From an uncultured Geobacter sp. (GTDB taxonomy: Bacteria; Desulfobacterota; Desulfuromonadia; Geobacterales; Geobacteraceae): a stretch of 62,424 nt of DNA. Made by a program: the position numbers and the translations under genes. The stretch spans positions 1-62,424 of the forward strand of contig CAIYDQ010000304.1 in the NCBI GenBank assembly GCA_903925075.1, given 5' to 3'. Below the pieces are notes generated by a model, which did no database searches, was not told the DNA's origin, and was given only the letters and a program-made list of their open reading frames with translations. Positions 48,942-57,849 of this stretch are shown here, piece by piece (within the stretch, counting starts at the first letter, position 1; the number at the start of each line of letters is the position of its first letter).

Positions 48942-49760
48942 CTATTTCAGATAGCGAAGCGCATCCTCGCCGAGGATCCTTTGCACCGCCAGCGGCAGCA
49001 GTTCCCGCGGCTCCTTCTGCGTCGCCGCCATCATCTTGAGAGCGTAGCGAGCGATATTGATGCCGTCGCGCACCGAGTAGGGCTCATCGGCGGCGTGCCC
49101 CTTTTGCAGGAAATCGACCACGTAGCCGAGGATGGCGCTGCCGGCGAAGGGGAGGTTCTCCTTCAGGATCGCCAGTTCCTCCCCCGCTTCCGGGAAGTCG
49201 ATGTAGAGCTGCGGTTGCAGCCGTGAGTGGATGTATTCCGGCACCTCGAAGGTGGAGGAATCCTCGTTCATGGTGACCACGATGCGGAACTCCCGGTGCG
49301 CGTGGATCCTCAGGCCGGTGATGACGCTCTCCACGTAGCGGCGGTCGTCCAAAAGCGGCGCCAGCGAGGCCCACGCCTTCTCGCTCATCCGGTTCCCCTC
49401 GTCCAGGATCAGCACCCCTCCCCGGATCATGGCCGAGACCAGCGAGGAGGCCGCGTACTGGATGGAGCCGTCCGGCCCGATCACCGGGGTGACGATCAGG
49501 TCCTCGGGGCGGGTGTCCATGGTGGCCTGGAAGAGGTAGACCTCCCTCCCCAGCCGCTTGGCCGCGGCGTAGCCGAGCGTGGTCTTGCCGACCCCCGGCT
49601 TGCCGATCAGGCGCGGGTTGAAGGGGATGTCGCGCTCGTCGATCACCATCCAGGCCGCCAAAAGCTGCCTGAGCAGTTCGTCGTCCCCGACCCAGCGCAG
49701 CGGCAATTCGATCGGGCCGGCCAGGGCGAGTTTGATGCCGTTCAAGATGATGCTGTCCAT
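48942..49760 (-). CDS. MoxR-type AAA+ ATPase
   Basis: 272 residues. Walker A GKPGVGKTT near residue 50, Walker B VLILDEGNRM, sensor 1 in RIVVTMNEDSSTF, arginine-finger region EYIHSRLQPQL. It belongs to the MoxR/CbbQ branch, whose members usually remodel partners through a VWA protein. No VWA gene is here; the neighbour is the TIKI-like protein instead. ATG 49760 is placed by aggag; the frame upstream is open but unlikely to be coding. Confidence 0.88.
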   Translation of the reverse strand: MDSIILNGIKLALAGPIELPLRWVGDDELLRQLLAAWMVIDERDIPFNPRLIGKPGVGKTTLGYAAAKRLGREVYLFQATMDTRPEDLIVTPVIGPDGSIQYAASSLVSAMIRGGVLILDEGNRMSEKAWASLAPLLDDRRYVESVITGLRIHAHREFRIVVTMNEDSSTFEVPEYIHSRLQPQLYIDFPEAGEELAILKENLPFAGSAILGYVVDFLQKGHAADEPYSVRDGINIARYALKMMAATQKEPRELLPLAVQRILGEDALRYLK

Positions 49761-49816
49761 AAATACTCCTACAATGCTTCCTACAAAGCCGCTCCTGCAA
49801 AGCTCCAAGGCGCGGA

Positions 49817-49996
49817 TCAGGTGTTCAGTTCGTGGCAGTACATCATGGAGAGCCGCGCCCGGTTCTCCAGGCATAGTTGGCAAAGCTCGCCCGCGTCCTG
49901 CCACAGCTCGGCGGCGAGCCATTCGCCCGCCTCCCCGTAGAGCGATCGGGGCTCGTGCTCGTCGAATTCCCGCCGGCAGATGCCGCAGACTTTCAT
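49817..49996 (-). CDS. Small zinc-ribbon protein coupled to hemH
   Basis: 59 residues, start [11 protein letters not shown]. Two CxxC knuckles (CGIC ... CQLC) separated by 36 residues predict one zinc site. Its ATG overlaps the hemH stop (ATGA), so it is translated with ferrochelatase. Function unknown; too short for a catalytic role. Confidence 0.75.
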   Translation of the reverse strand: MKVCGICRREFDEHEPRSLYGEAGEWLAAELWQDAGELCQLCLENRARLSMMYCHELNT

Positions 49997-50949
49997 GTCC
50001 CGACCGCCTGCCGCACCAGATCGGCCAGGCACTCCAGGAAGAGCGGAGAAGAGTTGAGCGATTCCGAGCGCCTGAAGCAGCCGATCCCCAGCGCCTTAGC
50101 CTCCCGGGCGTACTGGATGTCGATCTCGTGCAGGGTTTCGATATGGTCGGAGACGAAGGAGAGCGGCACCATCAGCAGGTTCTGGCAACCCGCCCCGGCG
50201 AGCCTCTCCAGGGTGGCCTGGGTGGAGGGCTCCAGCCACTTGACCGGGCTCGCCTTGGACTGGAAGCAAAGCGTGTGGCTCGCCTCTCCCACCCGCTCCA
50301 TGACCAGGCGGACCGTCTCCTGGATGTGCGCCAGGTACGGGTCGCCCTCGTCGATGAAGGACTGGGGAAGCGAGTGCGCCGAGAAGACGATTTCCACCGG
50401 CGCCCCCTGCGGGAAGGTGGCGAGCCCGGCGGCTACCTTGTCGGCCAGCGCCCGGATGTAGAGCGGGTGATCGAAAAAGCGGTCGATGCAGGTAAGCTGG
50501 AATTTGGCCCCGGCCTCCTTCAGCACGCGCTGCAGCTCGTTCAGGCTGGAGCCGGTGGTGGCCCGGGAGAAGTGCGGGTAGAGCGAGAGCGCCACGATGC
50601 GGCTGATTCCCTCGCGCTTGATGGCCGCCAAGGCGTCGAGCGTCGAGGGACGGGTATAGCGCATGGCGACGAAAGAGCGGAATCCGTCCCCCAACAGCTT
50701 TTGCACCCCCTCCCCCTGCGCGTGGGTCAGCTCGCCGATCGGCGATTTGCCGCCGATCTCCCGGTAGCAGGCCTCCACCTTGGGGGCGCGCTTCTTGACG
50801 ATGCGCCGGGCGATGAACGGCTGCAGGAAAGCGGGTCCGATCTTGATGATGTCCCGGTCCGAGAACAGCTTCAAAAGAAACGGTTCCACGGCCTCGATGG
50901 AGTCGGGGCCTCCCATCTGCAGCAAAAGGAGGGCGATTTTTTCCGGCAT
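49993..50949 (-). CDS. hemH: Ferrochelatase
   Basis: 318 residues, inserts Fe2+ into protoporphyrin IX (or coproporphyrin III). [25 protein letters not shown] start, [31 protein letters not shown], catalytic His in [18 protein letters not shown], and [25 protein letters not shown] and [20 protein letters not shown] with the second His/Glu pair. No C-terminal [2Fe-2S] cysteines. ATG 50949 follows gaggtagcc. It fits the haem needs of the oxidase genes 4 kb away. Confidence 0.95.
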   Translation of the reverse strand: MPEKIALLLLQMGGPDSIEAVEPFLLKLFSDRDIIKIGPAFLQPFIARRIVKKRAPKVEACYREIGGKSPIGELTHAQGEGVQKLLGDGFRSFVAMRYTRPSTLDALAAIKREGISRIVALSLYPHFSRATTGSSLNELQRVLKEAGAKFQLTCIDRFFDHPLYIRALADKVAAGLATFPQGAPVEIVFSAHSLPQSFIDEGDPYLAHIQETVRLVMERVGEASHTLCFQSKASPVKWLEPSTQATLERLAGAGCQNLLMVPLSFVSDHIETLHEIDIQYAREAKALGIGCFRRSESLNSSPLFLECLADLVRQAVGT

Positions 50950-51230
50950 GGCTACCTCGAAGATGGTGGCGGTTAGGCTTAAGTGGTCGCTGGCCGCTGG
51001 ATGGTTCACGGGCGAAAAGGCTCCCTGCGCGCTCCAGCTTTGATGTATCTGCAAAAGTAGCAGAAAACGCGATCAAGGAGAACATCCGAATGCGGCCACG
51101 GCCGGAAAAGATGGTGAAATACCGGCGACCGGTCGCTTGCCAAGGGCGAAGCGCCGTGTATCATTATTCGTCGCTAATATTTCAGGGGCGTACCCGACGT
51201 GCGCCCCAATCAACCGAAAAGGAGAAAGAC

Positions 51231-52019
51231 ATGATTACACAGACACAGGTTCCGCAAGCAAGAACTTTGGCTCGACTCGGCTGGTTGCCGGACATCCCCG
51301 ACTTTCGCGACAAGATGTACGGCGCCGTGCGTCCGACTCCGGCCACGCTCCCCGCGCACGTCGACCTGCGGCCCAACTGCCCGCCGGTGGAAGACCAGGG
51401 GCAGTTGGGGAGCTGCACGGCCAACGCCCTGATCGGCGCCCTGGAATTTCTGGAATTGAAGGACAAGGTGCGCTTCGTCAACCTGAGCAGGCTTTTCGTC
51501 TACTACAACGAACGGGTGATCGAGGGGTCGGTGGGGACCGATTCCGGCGCCATGCTGCGCGACGGCATCAAGACCCTGGCGAAACAGGGAGTCTGCTCCG
51601 AGACCAACTGGGCCTACGACATCGCCAGCTTCACCAAAAAGCCCCCCAAGGGGTGCTATCAGGAGGCGGAGAACCATCAGATCCTGAGCTACGCCCGTCT
51701 CAACAGCTTGGACGAGATGCGCGCCACCCTGGCCGAAGGATTCCCCTTCGTGTTCGGTTTCGCCGTCTATCAGAGTTTCGAGTCGCAGCAAGTGGCGAAA
51801 AACGGCATCGTCAACCTGCCGGAGGCGGGCGAGAAGCAGGTGGGAGGGCACGCGGTGTTGGCTGTGGGGTACGACGACGCCAGCAAGCGCTTCATCGTCA
51901 GGAACTCCTGGGGCACCGGCTGGGGGCAGAAAGGGTATTTCACCATCCCCTACGCCTATCTTGAGAACAGGAACCTCTCCGACGACTTCTGGACCATCCG
52001 GCGCGGCGAGCGGATGTAG
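51231..52019 (+). CDS. Papain-like (C1A) cysteine protease, no signal peptide
   Basis: 262 residues. Active-site Gln-56 and Cys-62 in EDQGQLGSCTANA, His in GGHAVLAVGYDD, Asn in RNSWGTGWGQKGYF; all three catalytic groups are present. The N-terminal 40 residues (LGWLPDIPDFRDKMYG) are a short propeptide-like segment. There is no export signal, so the enzyme should be cytoplasmic or released by lysis, unlike classical papains. aaaggag precedes ATG 51231. No obvious partner. Confidence 0.9.
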   Translation: MITQTQVPQARTLARLGWLPDIPDFRDKMYGAVRPTPATLPAHVDLRPNCPPVEDQGQLGSCTANALIGALEFLELKDKVRFVNLSRLFVYYNERVIEGSVGTDSGAMLRDGIKTLAKQGVCSETNWAYDIASFTKKPPKGCYQEAENHQILSYARLNSLDEMRATLAEGFPFVFGFAVYQSFESQQVAKNGIVNLPEAGEKQVGGHAVLAVGYDDASKRFIVRNSWGTGWGQKGYFTIPYAYLENRNLSDDFWTIRRGERM

Positions 52020-52109
52020 TCCGGGGAGGCGGCGAGCCGTCTCGCCGCCAAGGAGATTACCAGCGTTCTGCGCCGCCGGCGGCCAGCGGCGCAGCTTTGA
52101 TCAGGTTGT

Positions 52110-52131
52110 CATCCGACCGATCGGACCGATC
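52110..52131. repeat. Short gatcggaccgatc-type tandem repeat
   Basis: ccgaccgatcggaccgatcc between the protease and the chemoreceptor genes, related to the run at 39270-39326. Confidence 0.55.
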
Positions 52132-52154
52132 CGGGTGGAGGGGGGTGGCGCGAG

Positions 52155-53705
52155 CTACTTGATGCCGTTGCTGCGCAGATGGGCGCCGTAGCGGCTGTCG
52201 GTCCCTTTGATGTGGTTCACCAGCCAATCCTGCAGAAACTCGATCACCTCCTGGGTGAGCAGCGTCTCGCCGGCATTGAACTTTTCCTGCAAGGCGACCG
52301 CCTGCGCCACCAGCTCGCGATGCAGCTTCACGTGGGCCGCCTCCTCGGGATAGCGGGTCTTCCTGAACACCTCTTCCTCGGCGGCGAAATGGGTGCCGGT
52401 GTAGCTGATCAGGCGCTGCAGCACCGAGCCGATCGCCTCCTTGCTCCGCTTTTGCTGCATGGCCTGGTTCAGCTCGTTCACCATGGCGAACAGGTTCTTG
52501 TGATGCTCGTCGAAGAGCGGTATCGAGGTGCTGAAGCTCTGATCCCAGACCATGGAATCGGTGAGGCGGAAATGCCCCACCAGTTGGTGCAGCTCGTCCA
52601 CCTGCTCGACCAGCTTTCCGGTCGCCATCCTGGTTCCCCGGGCGCTTTCCACGTTGCCGTTGACCACTGCGGTGATCATCTGGATGTTCTGGGTGATCTC
52701 GTGGGTGGTGGCGGTCTGCTCTTCGGCGGCCGTGGCGATCTGGCTCAACTGCATGGTCAGCTCGTTGACCATGGAGAGAATCGCGGAAAGCGCCTCGCCG
52801 GAGCGGCAGGTCTCGGCGGTTCCCTCGTTGACCTGCTGCACCCCCTCGCTCATGGAACCGACCGCGATCCGGGTCTCGGTCTGGATGGTCTTGATCATGG
52901 CGTCGATTTCCTTGGTCGCCCGGGTGGTGCGCTCGGCCAGCGCCCGGACCTCGTCGGCGACCACGGCGAAGCCGCGCCCGGTCTCGCCCGCCCGCGCCGC
53001 CTCGATGGCGGCGTTCAAGGCCAGCAGATTGGTCTGGTCCGCGATGTCCTCGATGGTGCCGGCAATGGCGCCGATCTGGTCGGAGCGATCGCCCAGGCCG
53101 GCGACGGTGGTCGAGGTGCTCAAGACCCGCTGCGCGATGTTCTCCATCAGGCGGGCGCTGTTGCTGACGATCTGCGCGCCGGAGGACGTCTGGTCGGTAA
53201 CCTTGTGGGCGTTTTCCGCCGCGTACAGGCAGTTGCGGGCGATGTCGCCGGAGGTGGCCGACATCTCCTCGCTGGCGGTGGCGATGGTGGTCGCTTGCAA
53301 GGCGACGTCCTCGGCCGCGGAGGTCATGGCGTCGTTGGTGGCGCTCACCAGCGCGACCGAGCTGCGCACCAGGTCGGTGACGGTGAAAAACTTATGCATG
53401 GTCTTGTTCAAGTCCACCATCATCAGGTTGAAGGCCTTGTTGAGGCGTCCGATCTCGCAGACCCCGCCGTCGCTCAAGCGCAGCGACAGGTCGCCTCCGG
53501 CCGCCTTCTCCAGCGCCACGGCGACCTCTTCCAGCCCCAGCAAGGTGCGCCGGAAGATTATCCTCCAGGCCAGCAGGGAGAGAAGCAGCATTACGCCGCC
53601 GGCGCACCCCATGTAGAGGAGACTGTCGCGCAAGAGGAGCAACGAGGCGACGGTGACGACGATGACGACGGCGTTTACGGCGATGATTCGAGAGGTGAGT
53701 GACAT
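52155..53705 (-). CDS. Methyl-accepting chemotaxis protein with C-terminal haemerythrin domain
   Basis: 516 residues. Two membrane helices close to the N-terminus (about 8-26 and 30-48) with only a tiny loop between, so there is no periplasmic sensor; HAMP-like region about 50-105; signalling hairpin with [35 protein letters not shown]. From about 385 a bacteriohaemerythrin: [68 protein letters not shown], giving the di-iron His/Glu/Asp set. It should sense O2 (or NO) in the cytoplasm. aggag precedes ATG 53705. Confidence 0.93.
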   Translation of the reverse strand: MSLTSRIIAVNAVVIVVTVASLLLLRDSLLYMGCAGGVMLLLSLLAWRIIFRRTLLGLEEVAVALEKAAGGDLSLRLSDGGVCEIGRLNKAFNLMMVDLNKTMHKFFTVTDLVRSSVALVSATNDAMTSAAEDVALQATTIATASEEMSATSGDIARNCLYAAENAHKVTDQTSSGAQIVSNSARLMENIAQRVLSTSTTVAGLGDRSDQIGAIAGTIEDIADQTNLLALNAAIEAARAGETGRGFAVVADEVRALAERTTRATKEIDAMIKTIQTETRIAVGSMSEGVQQVNEGTAETCRSGEALSAILSMVNELTMQLSQIATAAEEQTATTHEITQNIQMITAVVNGNVESARGTRMATGKLVEQVDELHQLVGHFRLTDSMVWDQSFSTSIPLFDEHHKNLFAMVNELNQAMQQKRSKEAIGSVLQRLISYTGTHFAAEEEVFRKTRYPEEAAHVKLHRELVAQAVALQEKFNAGETLLTQEVIEFLQDWLVNHIKGTDSRYGAHLRSNGIK

Positions 53706-53926
53706 ATGGTTCTCCTGGCTGCCTTCATTAGCGAGCGGCATGTCGGGAGTATCGTCCAGTTTCGCGAAAACATAAAGAGATAATTTAGGTCCGAGTGGCT
53801 TTTGGCGCAGATTTAGCCGGCAGGGAGCACCCCCTCGGCGATCAAAGTCTAGGGGAAGTCGACTGCCGAGGGGGAAGGGCGGGAATCCGGTTGCCGCGGG
53901 GTAGCCGCCGCCCATTGGCTGCGCTG

Positions 53927-54145
53927 CTATTTGGGGAAGGTTTCTTGCGGGGAGTCGAGGGTCTTCCGGTCGCGGTTCGGACTGTTTGCCGCCTTAACCG
54001 CCGGCAGCATCTGCCAATTCCTGGCTCCGGCCAGGCCGGTCATTGCCAGCTTGGCTCGTTGGCGTGGAGACGGTTCGGCCTGCAGGGCAAGCCCGCAGGA
54101 GAGGATGATTGCGGCAAGCATCAATTTCCCGGGCAATTTTTTCAT
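53927..54145 (-). CDS. Small exported hypothetical protein
   Basis: 72 residues. Signal peptide [23 protein letters not shown] followed by a short basic mature part ([49 protein letters not shown]). gagga precedes ATG 54145. No homology recognised. Confidence 0.6.
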   Translation of the reverse strand: MKKLPGKLMLAAIILSCGLALQAEPSPRQRAKLAMTGLAGARNWQMLPAVKAANSPNRDRKTLDSPQETFPK

Positions 54146-54463
54146 GGCAGGGTCCTCTTGGCGGCAGCGCAAGCGGCGAACAGCATCCGCGCTGGAGAGC
54201 ACGAGAAAGCAGATTGATTATTTTTAATGTATTTAAAGGGCTATGTCAAGCCCAAAAAGCATCGGTTCCTGCGTATGATGTGCTTGCCGTAGGGGCGAAC
54301 CTTGTGTTCGCCCCGGCTCCAGCGGGCGAGAGGGCGAATACAAGATTCGCCCCTACCAAACCTGACTTACCAGGCCCGCATGCTCGTTCCGTCGCATTTT
54401 TAATGGACAGGCGAGCAGATTTGTCTTATTAATGAGTCGAAATTCTGTTGTCGCGAGGGCATC
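54146..54463. other. Intergenic region before the oxidase operon
   Basis: 318 bases, no gene. It contains the palindromic repeat 54289-54356 and a GC-poor stretch near 54400-54440 that probably holds the operon promoter, which I could not pin down. Confidence 0.6.
54289..54356. repeat. Palindromic dispersed-type repeat (gtaggggcgaa...)
   Basis: 54289-54313 and 54332-54356 are inverted copies with 23 of 25 matches, and each arm is itself nearly palindromic (ggggcgaa...ttcgcccc). It lies in the region where the oxidase-operon promoter should be. Confidence 0.7.
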
Positions 54464-55327
54464 ATGTATCGCAGCTTAGGCCGATTACTGGCGAAAATAG
54501 TCCTGGCCGCACTGCTTTTTCCCGGCGTTGCCTCTGCCCACCCGGATGGCATCCCACACACGGAAGGGACCCCCCATCCGCAGGCGAGCGCCTCGCCTGG
54601 CGATAAGGACGCGGGCCTGCAGGTCGGCGTGCAGGAGCGCTTGGGGGCGAAAATCCCGCTCGACCTGGTCTTTCGCGACGAAACCGGCCGGTCGCGGCAC
54701 CTGAGCGAACTGATCACCGGCCCGACCATCATCCTTCCCGTTTACTATAGCTGCACCAACATCTGCAATTTTCTGCAAGGGGACCTGGCCCGGGTGCTGC
54801 CGACAATCAAGCGCATCCCCGGGGTGGACTATCGGGTGCTCTCGGTGAGCATCGACGAGACCGAGACCCCGCAGCTCGCCGCCGGCTACCAGAAGATGTA
54901 CCTCACCGCCATGAACGTCCCCTTTCCCAAGGAAGGGTGGCATTTTCTCACCGGCGACGCGGACAACATCCGCAAACTGACCGAGGCCGCCGGCTACCGC
55001 TTTAAACGCCAGGGGCGCGACTTCATGCACCCGGTGGCGAGTTTCGTGGTCGCCGGCGACGGCATGATCGTGCGCTACCTGTACGGCACCAACTTCCTCT
55101 CCAAGGACCTGGCCCTGGCCCTGGTCGAGGCGCGCGAGGGGAGGGTGGGCGCCACCATCCGCAAGATGGTCGGTTACTGCTTCAGCTTCGATCCCGCCGC
55201 CAAGAGTTATCAGTTCAACCTGCTGCGGGTCTGCGCCACGGTGGTGCTCCTTTGCTGCGGCGGATTTTTCTTGTTTTTGCTGGCGACGGGCCGAAGAGGC
55301 AAACGCAGTGGTAGGGAGGAAAAATGA
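54464..55327 (+). CDS. Sco1/SenC-family copper chaperone
   Basis: 287 residues. Signal peptide (LAKIVLAALLFPGVASA), a thioredoxin-fold domain with the Cu-binding C-x3-C in YYSCTNICNFL near residue 103 and the distal His in FMHPVASFVV, and a C-terminal membrane helix (ATVVLLCCGGFFLFLLATG), so it is membrane-tethered at the outer face. It should deliver Cu to the CuA site of oxidase subunit II. First gene of the oxidase operon; its stop overlaps the ctaD start. Confidence 0.92.
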   Translation: MYRSLGRLLAKIVLAALLFPGVASAHPDGIPHTEGTPHPQASASPGDKDAGLQVGVQERLGAKIPLDLVFRDETGRSRHLSELITGPTIILPVYYSCTNICNFLQGDLARVLPTIKRIPGVDYRVLSVSIDETETPQLAAGYQKMYLTAMNVPFPKEGWHFLTGDADNIRKLTEAAGYRFKRQGRDFMHPVASFVVAGDGMIVRYLYGTNFLSKDLALALVEAREGRVGATIRKMVGYCFSFDPAAKSYQFNLLRVCATVVLLCCGGFFLFLLATGRRGKRSGREEK

Positions 55328-56949
55328 GTTCGGTGCAAACGACGACGGCCGCTGCCGGAGGATTCTGGCGCGACAGCGGTAAAACGGGAATCGGTTCCTG
55401 GATCTTCTCTACCGACCATAAGAGGATCGGCCTGCTCTACCTCTACTCGGTGCTCGGCTTCTTCCTGGTCGGCGCCACCCTGGGGCTCCTCTTGCGCCTG
55501 GAATTGATGACCCCGGGGCGAACCATCATGGGGGCCACCACCTACAACGCGCTCTTCACCGTGCACGGCGTGGTGATGATCTTTCTCTTCATCATCCCGG
55601 GGATTCCCGCCTCCTTCGGCAACCTGGTGATGCCGATCCAGATCGGCGCGCGCGACGTCGCCTTCCCCCGACTGAACCTCCTCTCCTGGTGGCTCTACGC
55701 CATCGGGGCGCTGGTGGTACTGACCGCGCTCTTCACCGGCGGCGGCGCCCCGGACACCGGCTGGACCTTCTACGTCCCCTTCAGCGCCCGCACCGGCACC
55801 AACGTCTCGGTCGCCGTCTTCGGGGTCTTCATCCTCGGCTTCTCCTCGATCCTGACCGGGATCAACTTCGTCACCACCATCCACCGCCTTCGGGCCGAAG
55901 GGATGAACTGGGGGCGGCTGCCGCTCTTCGTCTGGTCGCTGTACGCCACCGCCTGGGTGCAGATCCTGGCGACGCCCATCATCGCCATCACCCTGGTGCT
56001 GGTGATCGCGGAACGGGTGCTCGGCACCGGGCTCTTCGATCCGGGGCGCGGCGGAGATCCCATCATGTTCCAGCACCTGTTCTGGATCTATTCCCATCCG
56101 GCGGTGTACATCATGATCCTGCCGGCGATGGGGGTGGTCTCGGAGATCATCCCGGTCTTCTCCAGAAAGCCGATCTTCGGCTATAAGATGATCGCCTTCT
56201 CCTCCATCGCCATCGCGGCGGCCGGCTCGCTGGTCTGGGGACACCACATGTACACCAGCGGCATGAGCGACACCGCCGTCATGGTCTTCTCCTTCCTCAC
56301 CTTCATCGTCGCCATCCCCTCCGCCATCAAGGTGTTCAACTGGGTGTCGACGCTGTACCGGGGATCGATCTCGCTGGAGGCGCCCATGCTCTTCGCGCTC
56401 TCCTTCGTGCTGCTCTTCTCCATCGGCGGGCTCTCCGGGCTGATCCTGGGAGCGGCCGCCACCGACGTGCACGTGCACGACACCCACTTCGTGGTCGGCC
56501 ACTTTCACTACGTCATGTTCGGCGGCACCGGCTTCGCCTTCTTCGGCGCCGCCCACTACTGGCTCCCCAAGTTCTACGGCCGCAGGTATAAGGAGAAGCC
56601 GGCGCTGATCGGCTGGGCCTTGATGTTCGTCGGTTTCAACGTCACCTACTTCACCATGCAGGTGCTGGGGATACGAGGAATGCCGCGACGCTACTACGAT
56701 TACCTACCGGAATTCGCGCCGCTCAACATGGTGGCTACCGTGGGGAGCTGGATACTGGCGGCGGGGCTGATCATCATGATCGTCAACCTGTGGCGCGGCC
56801 TTTTCTGGGGAGAGCCTTTCCAGGGGAACCCGTGGGGCGGGGCCACCCTCGAATGGAGCGTGCCGACGCCGCCGCCCACCGAGAACTTCGAGGAGGAGCC
56901 GGTGGTCAGCCACGGTCCCTACGACTTCAAAGGAGCGGGGGTGCCATGA
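55324..56949 (+). CDS. ctaD: caa3-type cytochrome c oxidase subunit I
   Basis: 541 residues, twelve predicted helices; haem a, haem a3 and CuB. Haem a His in FTVHGVVMIF; CuB His-Tyr region YSHPAVYIMILPAMG; CuB His pair WGHHMYTSGM; haem a3/a His in HVHDTHFVVGHFHYVMFGG. The YSHPxV reading, with no Glu where A1 enzymes have HPEVY, is the A2 subtype signature; A2 enzymes use Tyr-Ser for the D-pathway. Start overlaps the sco stop, end overlaps ctaE (ATGA). Confidence 0.95.
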   Translation: MSSVQTTTAAAGGFWRDSGKTGIGSWIFSTDHKRIGLLYLYSVLGFFLVGATLGLLLRLELMTPGRTIMGATTYNALFTVHGVVMIFLFIIPGIPASFGNLVMPIQIGARDVAFPRLNLLSWWLYAIGALVVLTALFTGGGAPDTGWTFYVPFSARTGTNVSVAVFGVFILGFSSILTGINFVTTIHRLRAEGMNWGRLPLFVWSLYATAWVQILATPIIAITLVLVIAERVLGTGLFDPGRGGDPIMFQHLFWIYSHPAVYIMILPAMGVVSEIIPVFSRKPIFGYKMIAFSSIAIAAAGSLVWGHHMYTSGMSDTAVMVFSFLTFIVAIPSAIKVFNWVSTLYRGSISLEAPMLFALSFVLLFSIGGLSGLILGAAATDVHVHDTHFVVGHFHYVMFGGTGFAFFGAAHYWLPKFYGRRYKEKPALIGWALMFVGFNVTYFTMQVLGIRGMPRRYYDYLPEFAPLNMVATVGSWILAAGLIIMIVNLWRGLFWGEPFQGNPWGGATLEWSVPTPPPTENFEEEPVVSHGPYDFKGAGVP

Positions 56950-57548
56950 GCCACGAGGAACCTAAAGACGAGGTCGGCGCCAAACTCGGCATGTGGCTGT
57001 TCCTGTTCACCGAGCTTTTGCTCTTCGGCGGACTGTTCATCCTCTACGCCGTCTACCTGGCGCGCTATCCCCATGAATTCGCCACGGCGGGGCACGAGTT
57101 GAACGTGGCCTTCGGCGCGGGCAACACCGTGGTCCTTTTGACCAGCAGCCTGTTCGCGGCCATGGCCGTCACCGCCATCAAGCGGGGAGAGCGCGGCCGC
57201 GCCCTGGCGCTCCTGGGAGGGACGCTCGGCTGCGCAATGATCTTTCTGGCGATCAAGTACCTGGAGTGGAGCGCCAAGATCGGCCACGGCATCTATCCCG
57301 GCTCTCCCAAGCTTGCCGCCGGCCCGCCGGGCGAATCGGTCTTTTTCGGCCTTTACTACCTGACCACCGGGCTGCACGGCATCCATGTGCTGATCGGCGG
57401 CGTGCTCCTTTCCTGGATCGGCGCCAGGGTCAAGGGGGGCTCGATCCATGCCGGCGACAACGTCGCCCTGGAGAACGGCACCCTTTACTGGCACCTGGTC
57501 GACCTGGTATGGATCTTCATCTTCCCGCTCTACTACCTGATACTTTAG
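56946..57548 (+). CDS. ctaE: Cytochrome c oxidase subunit III
   Basis: 200 residues, five predicted helices: KLGMWLFLFTELLLFGGLFILYAVYLARY, GHELNVAFGAGNTVVLLTSSLFAAMAV, FLAIKYLEWSAKI, FFGLYYLTTGLHGIHVLIGGVLL, YWHLVDLVWIFIFPLYYLIL. It is the short (five-helix) COX3 variant. ATGA overlap with ctaD couples its translation. Confidence 0.94.
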   Translation: MSHEEPKDEVGAKLGMWLFLFTELLLFGGLFILYAVYLARYPHEFATAGHELNVAFGAGNTVVLLTSSLFAAMAVTAIKRGERGRALALLGGTLGCAMIFLAIKYLEWSAKIGHGIYPGSPKLAAGPPGESVFFGLYYLTTGLHGIHVLIGGVLLSWIGARVKGGSIHAGDNVALENGTLYWHLVDLVWIFIFPLYYLIL

Positions 57549-57557
57549 GACCCGGCC

Positions 57558-57845
57558 ATGAAAACAGACAACGCGGAACATATCGTCGATTATCGGAAGC
57601 TGGCCGCGGTCTGGCTGGCGCTCTTGGCGCTGACCACGGCTACGGTGGTGGTGAGCCGCCTGGAACTGGGCGCGGGAAAGGTCTGGGCCGCGCTGGCCAT
57701 CGCCTGCCTGAAGTCGGGGCTGGTGATCGCCTTCTTCATGCACATGAAATACGAGACGCGGCTTTTCCGCATCATCCTGTTCGTGGCCCTGGTCACCCTG
57801 GCCATCTTCATCGGCCTGACATTTTTCGACGTACTGTACCGCTAG
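57558..57845 (+). CDS. Cytochrome c oxidase subunit IV
   Basis: 95 residues with three membrane helices (AAVWLALLALTTATVVV, ALAIACLKSGLVIAFFMHMKY, FVALVTLAIFIGLTFF), the bacterial COX4/CyoD-type small subunit. The MHMKYE stretch is typical. It lies 9 bases after ctaE and 4 before subunit II. Confidence 0.9.
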   Translation: MKTDNAEHIVDYRKLAAVWLALLALTTATVVVSRLELGAGKVWAALAIACLKSGLVIAFFMHMKYETRLFRIILFVALVTLAIFIGLTFFDVLYR

Positions 57846-57849
57846 AGGG

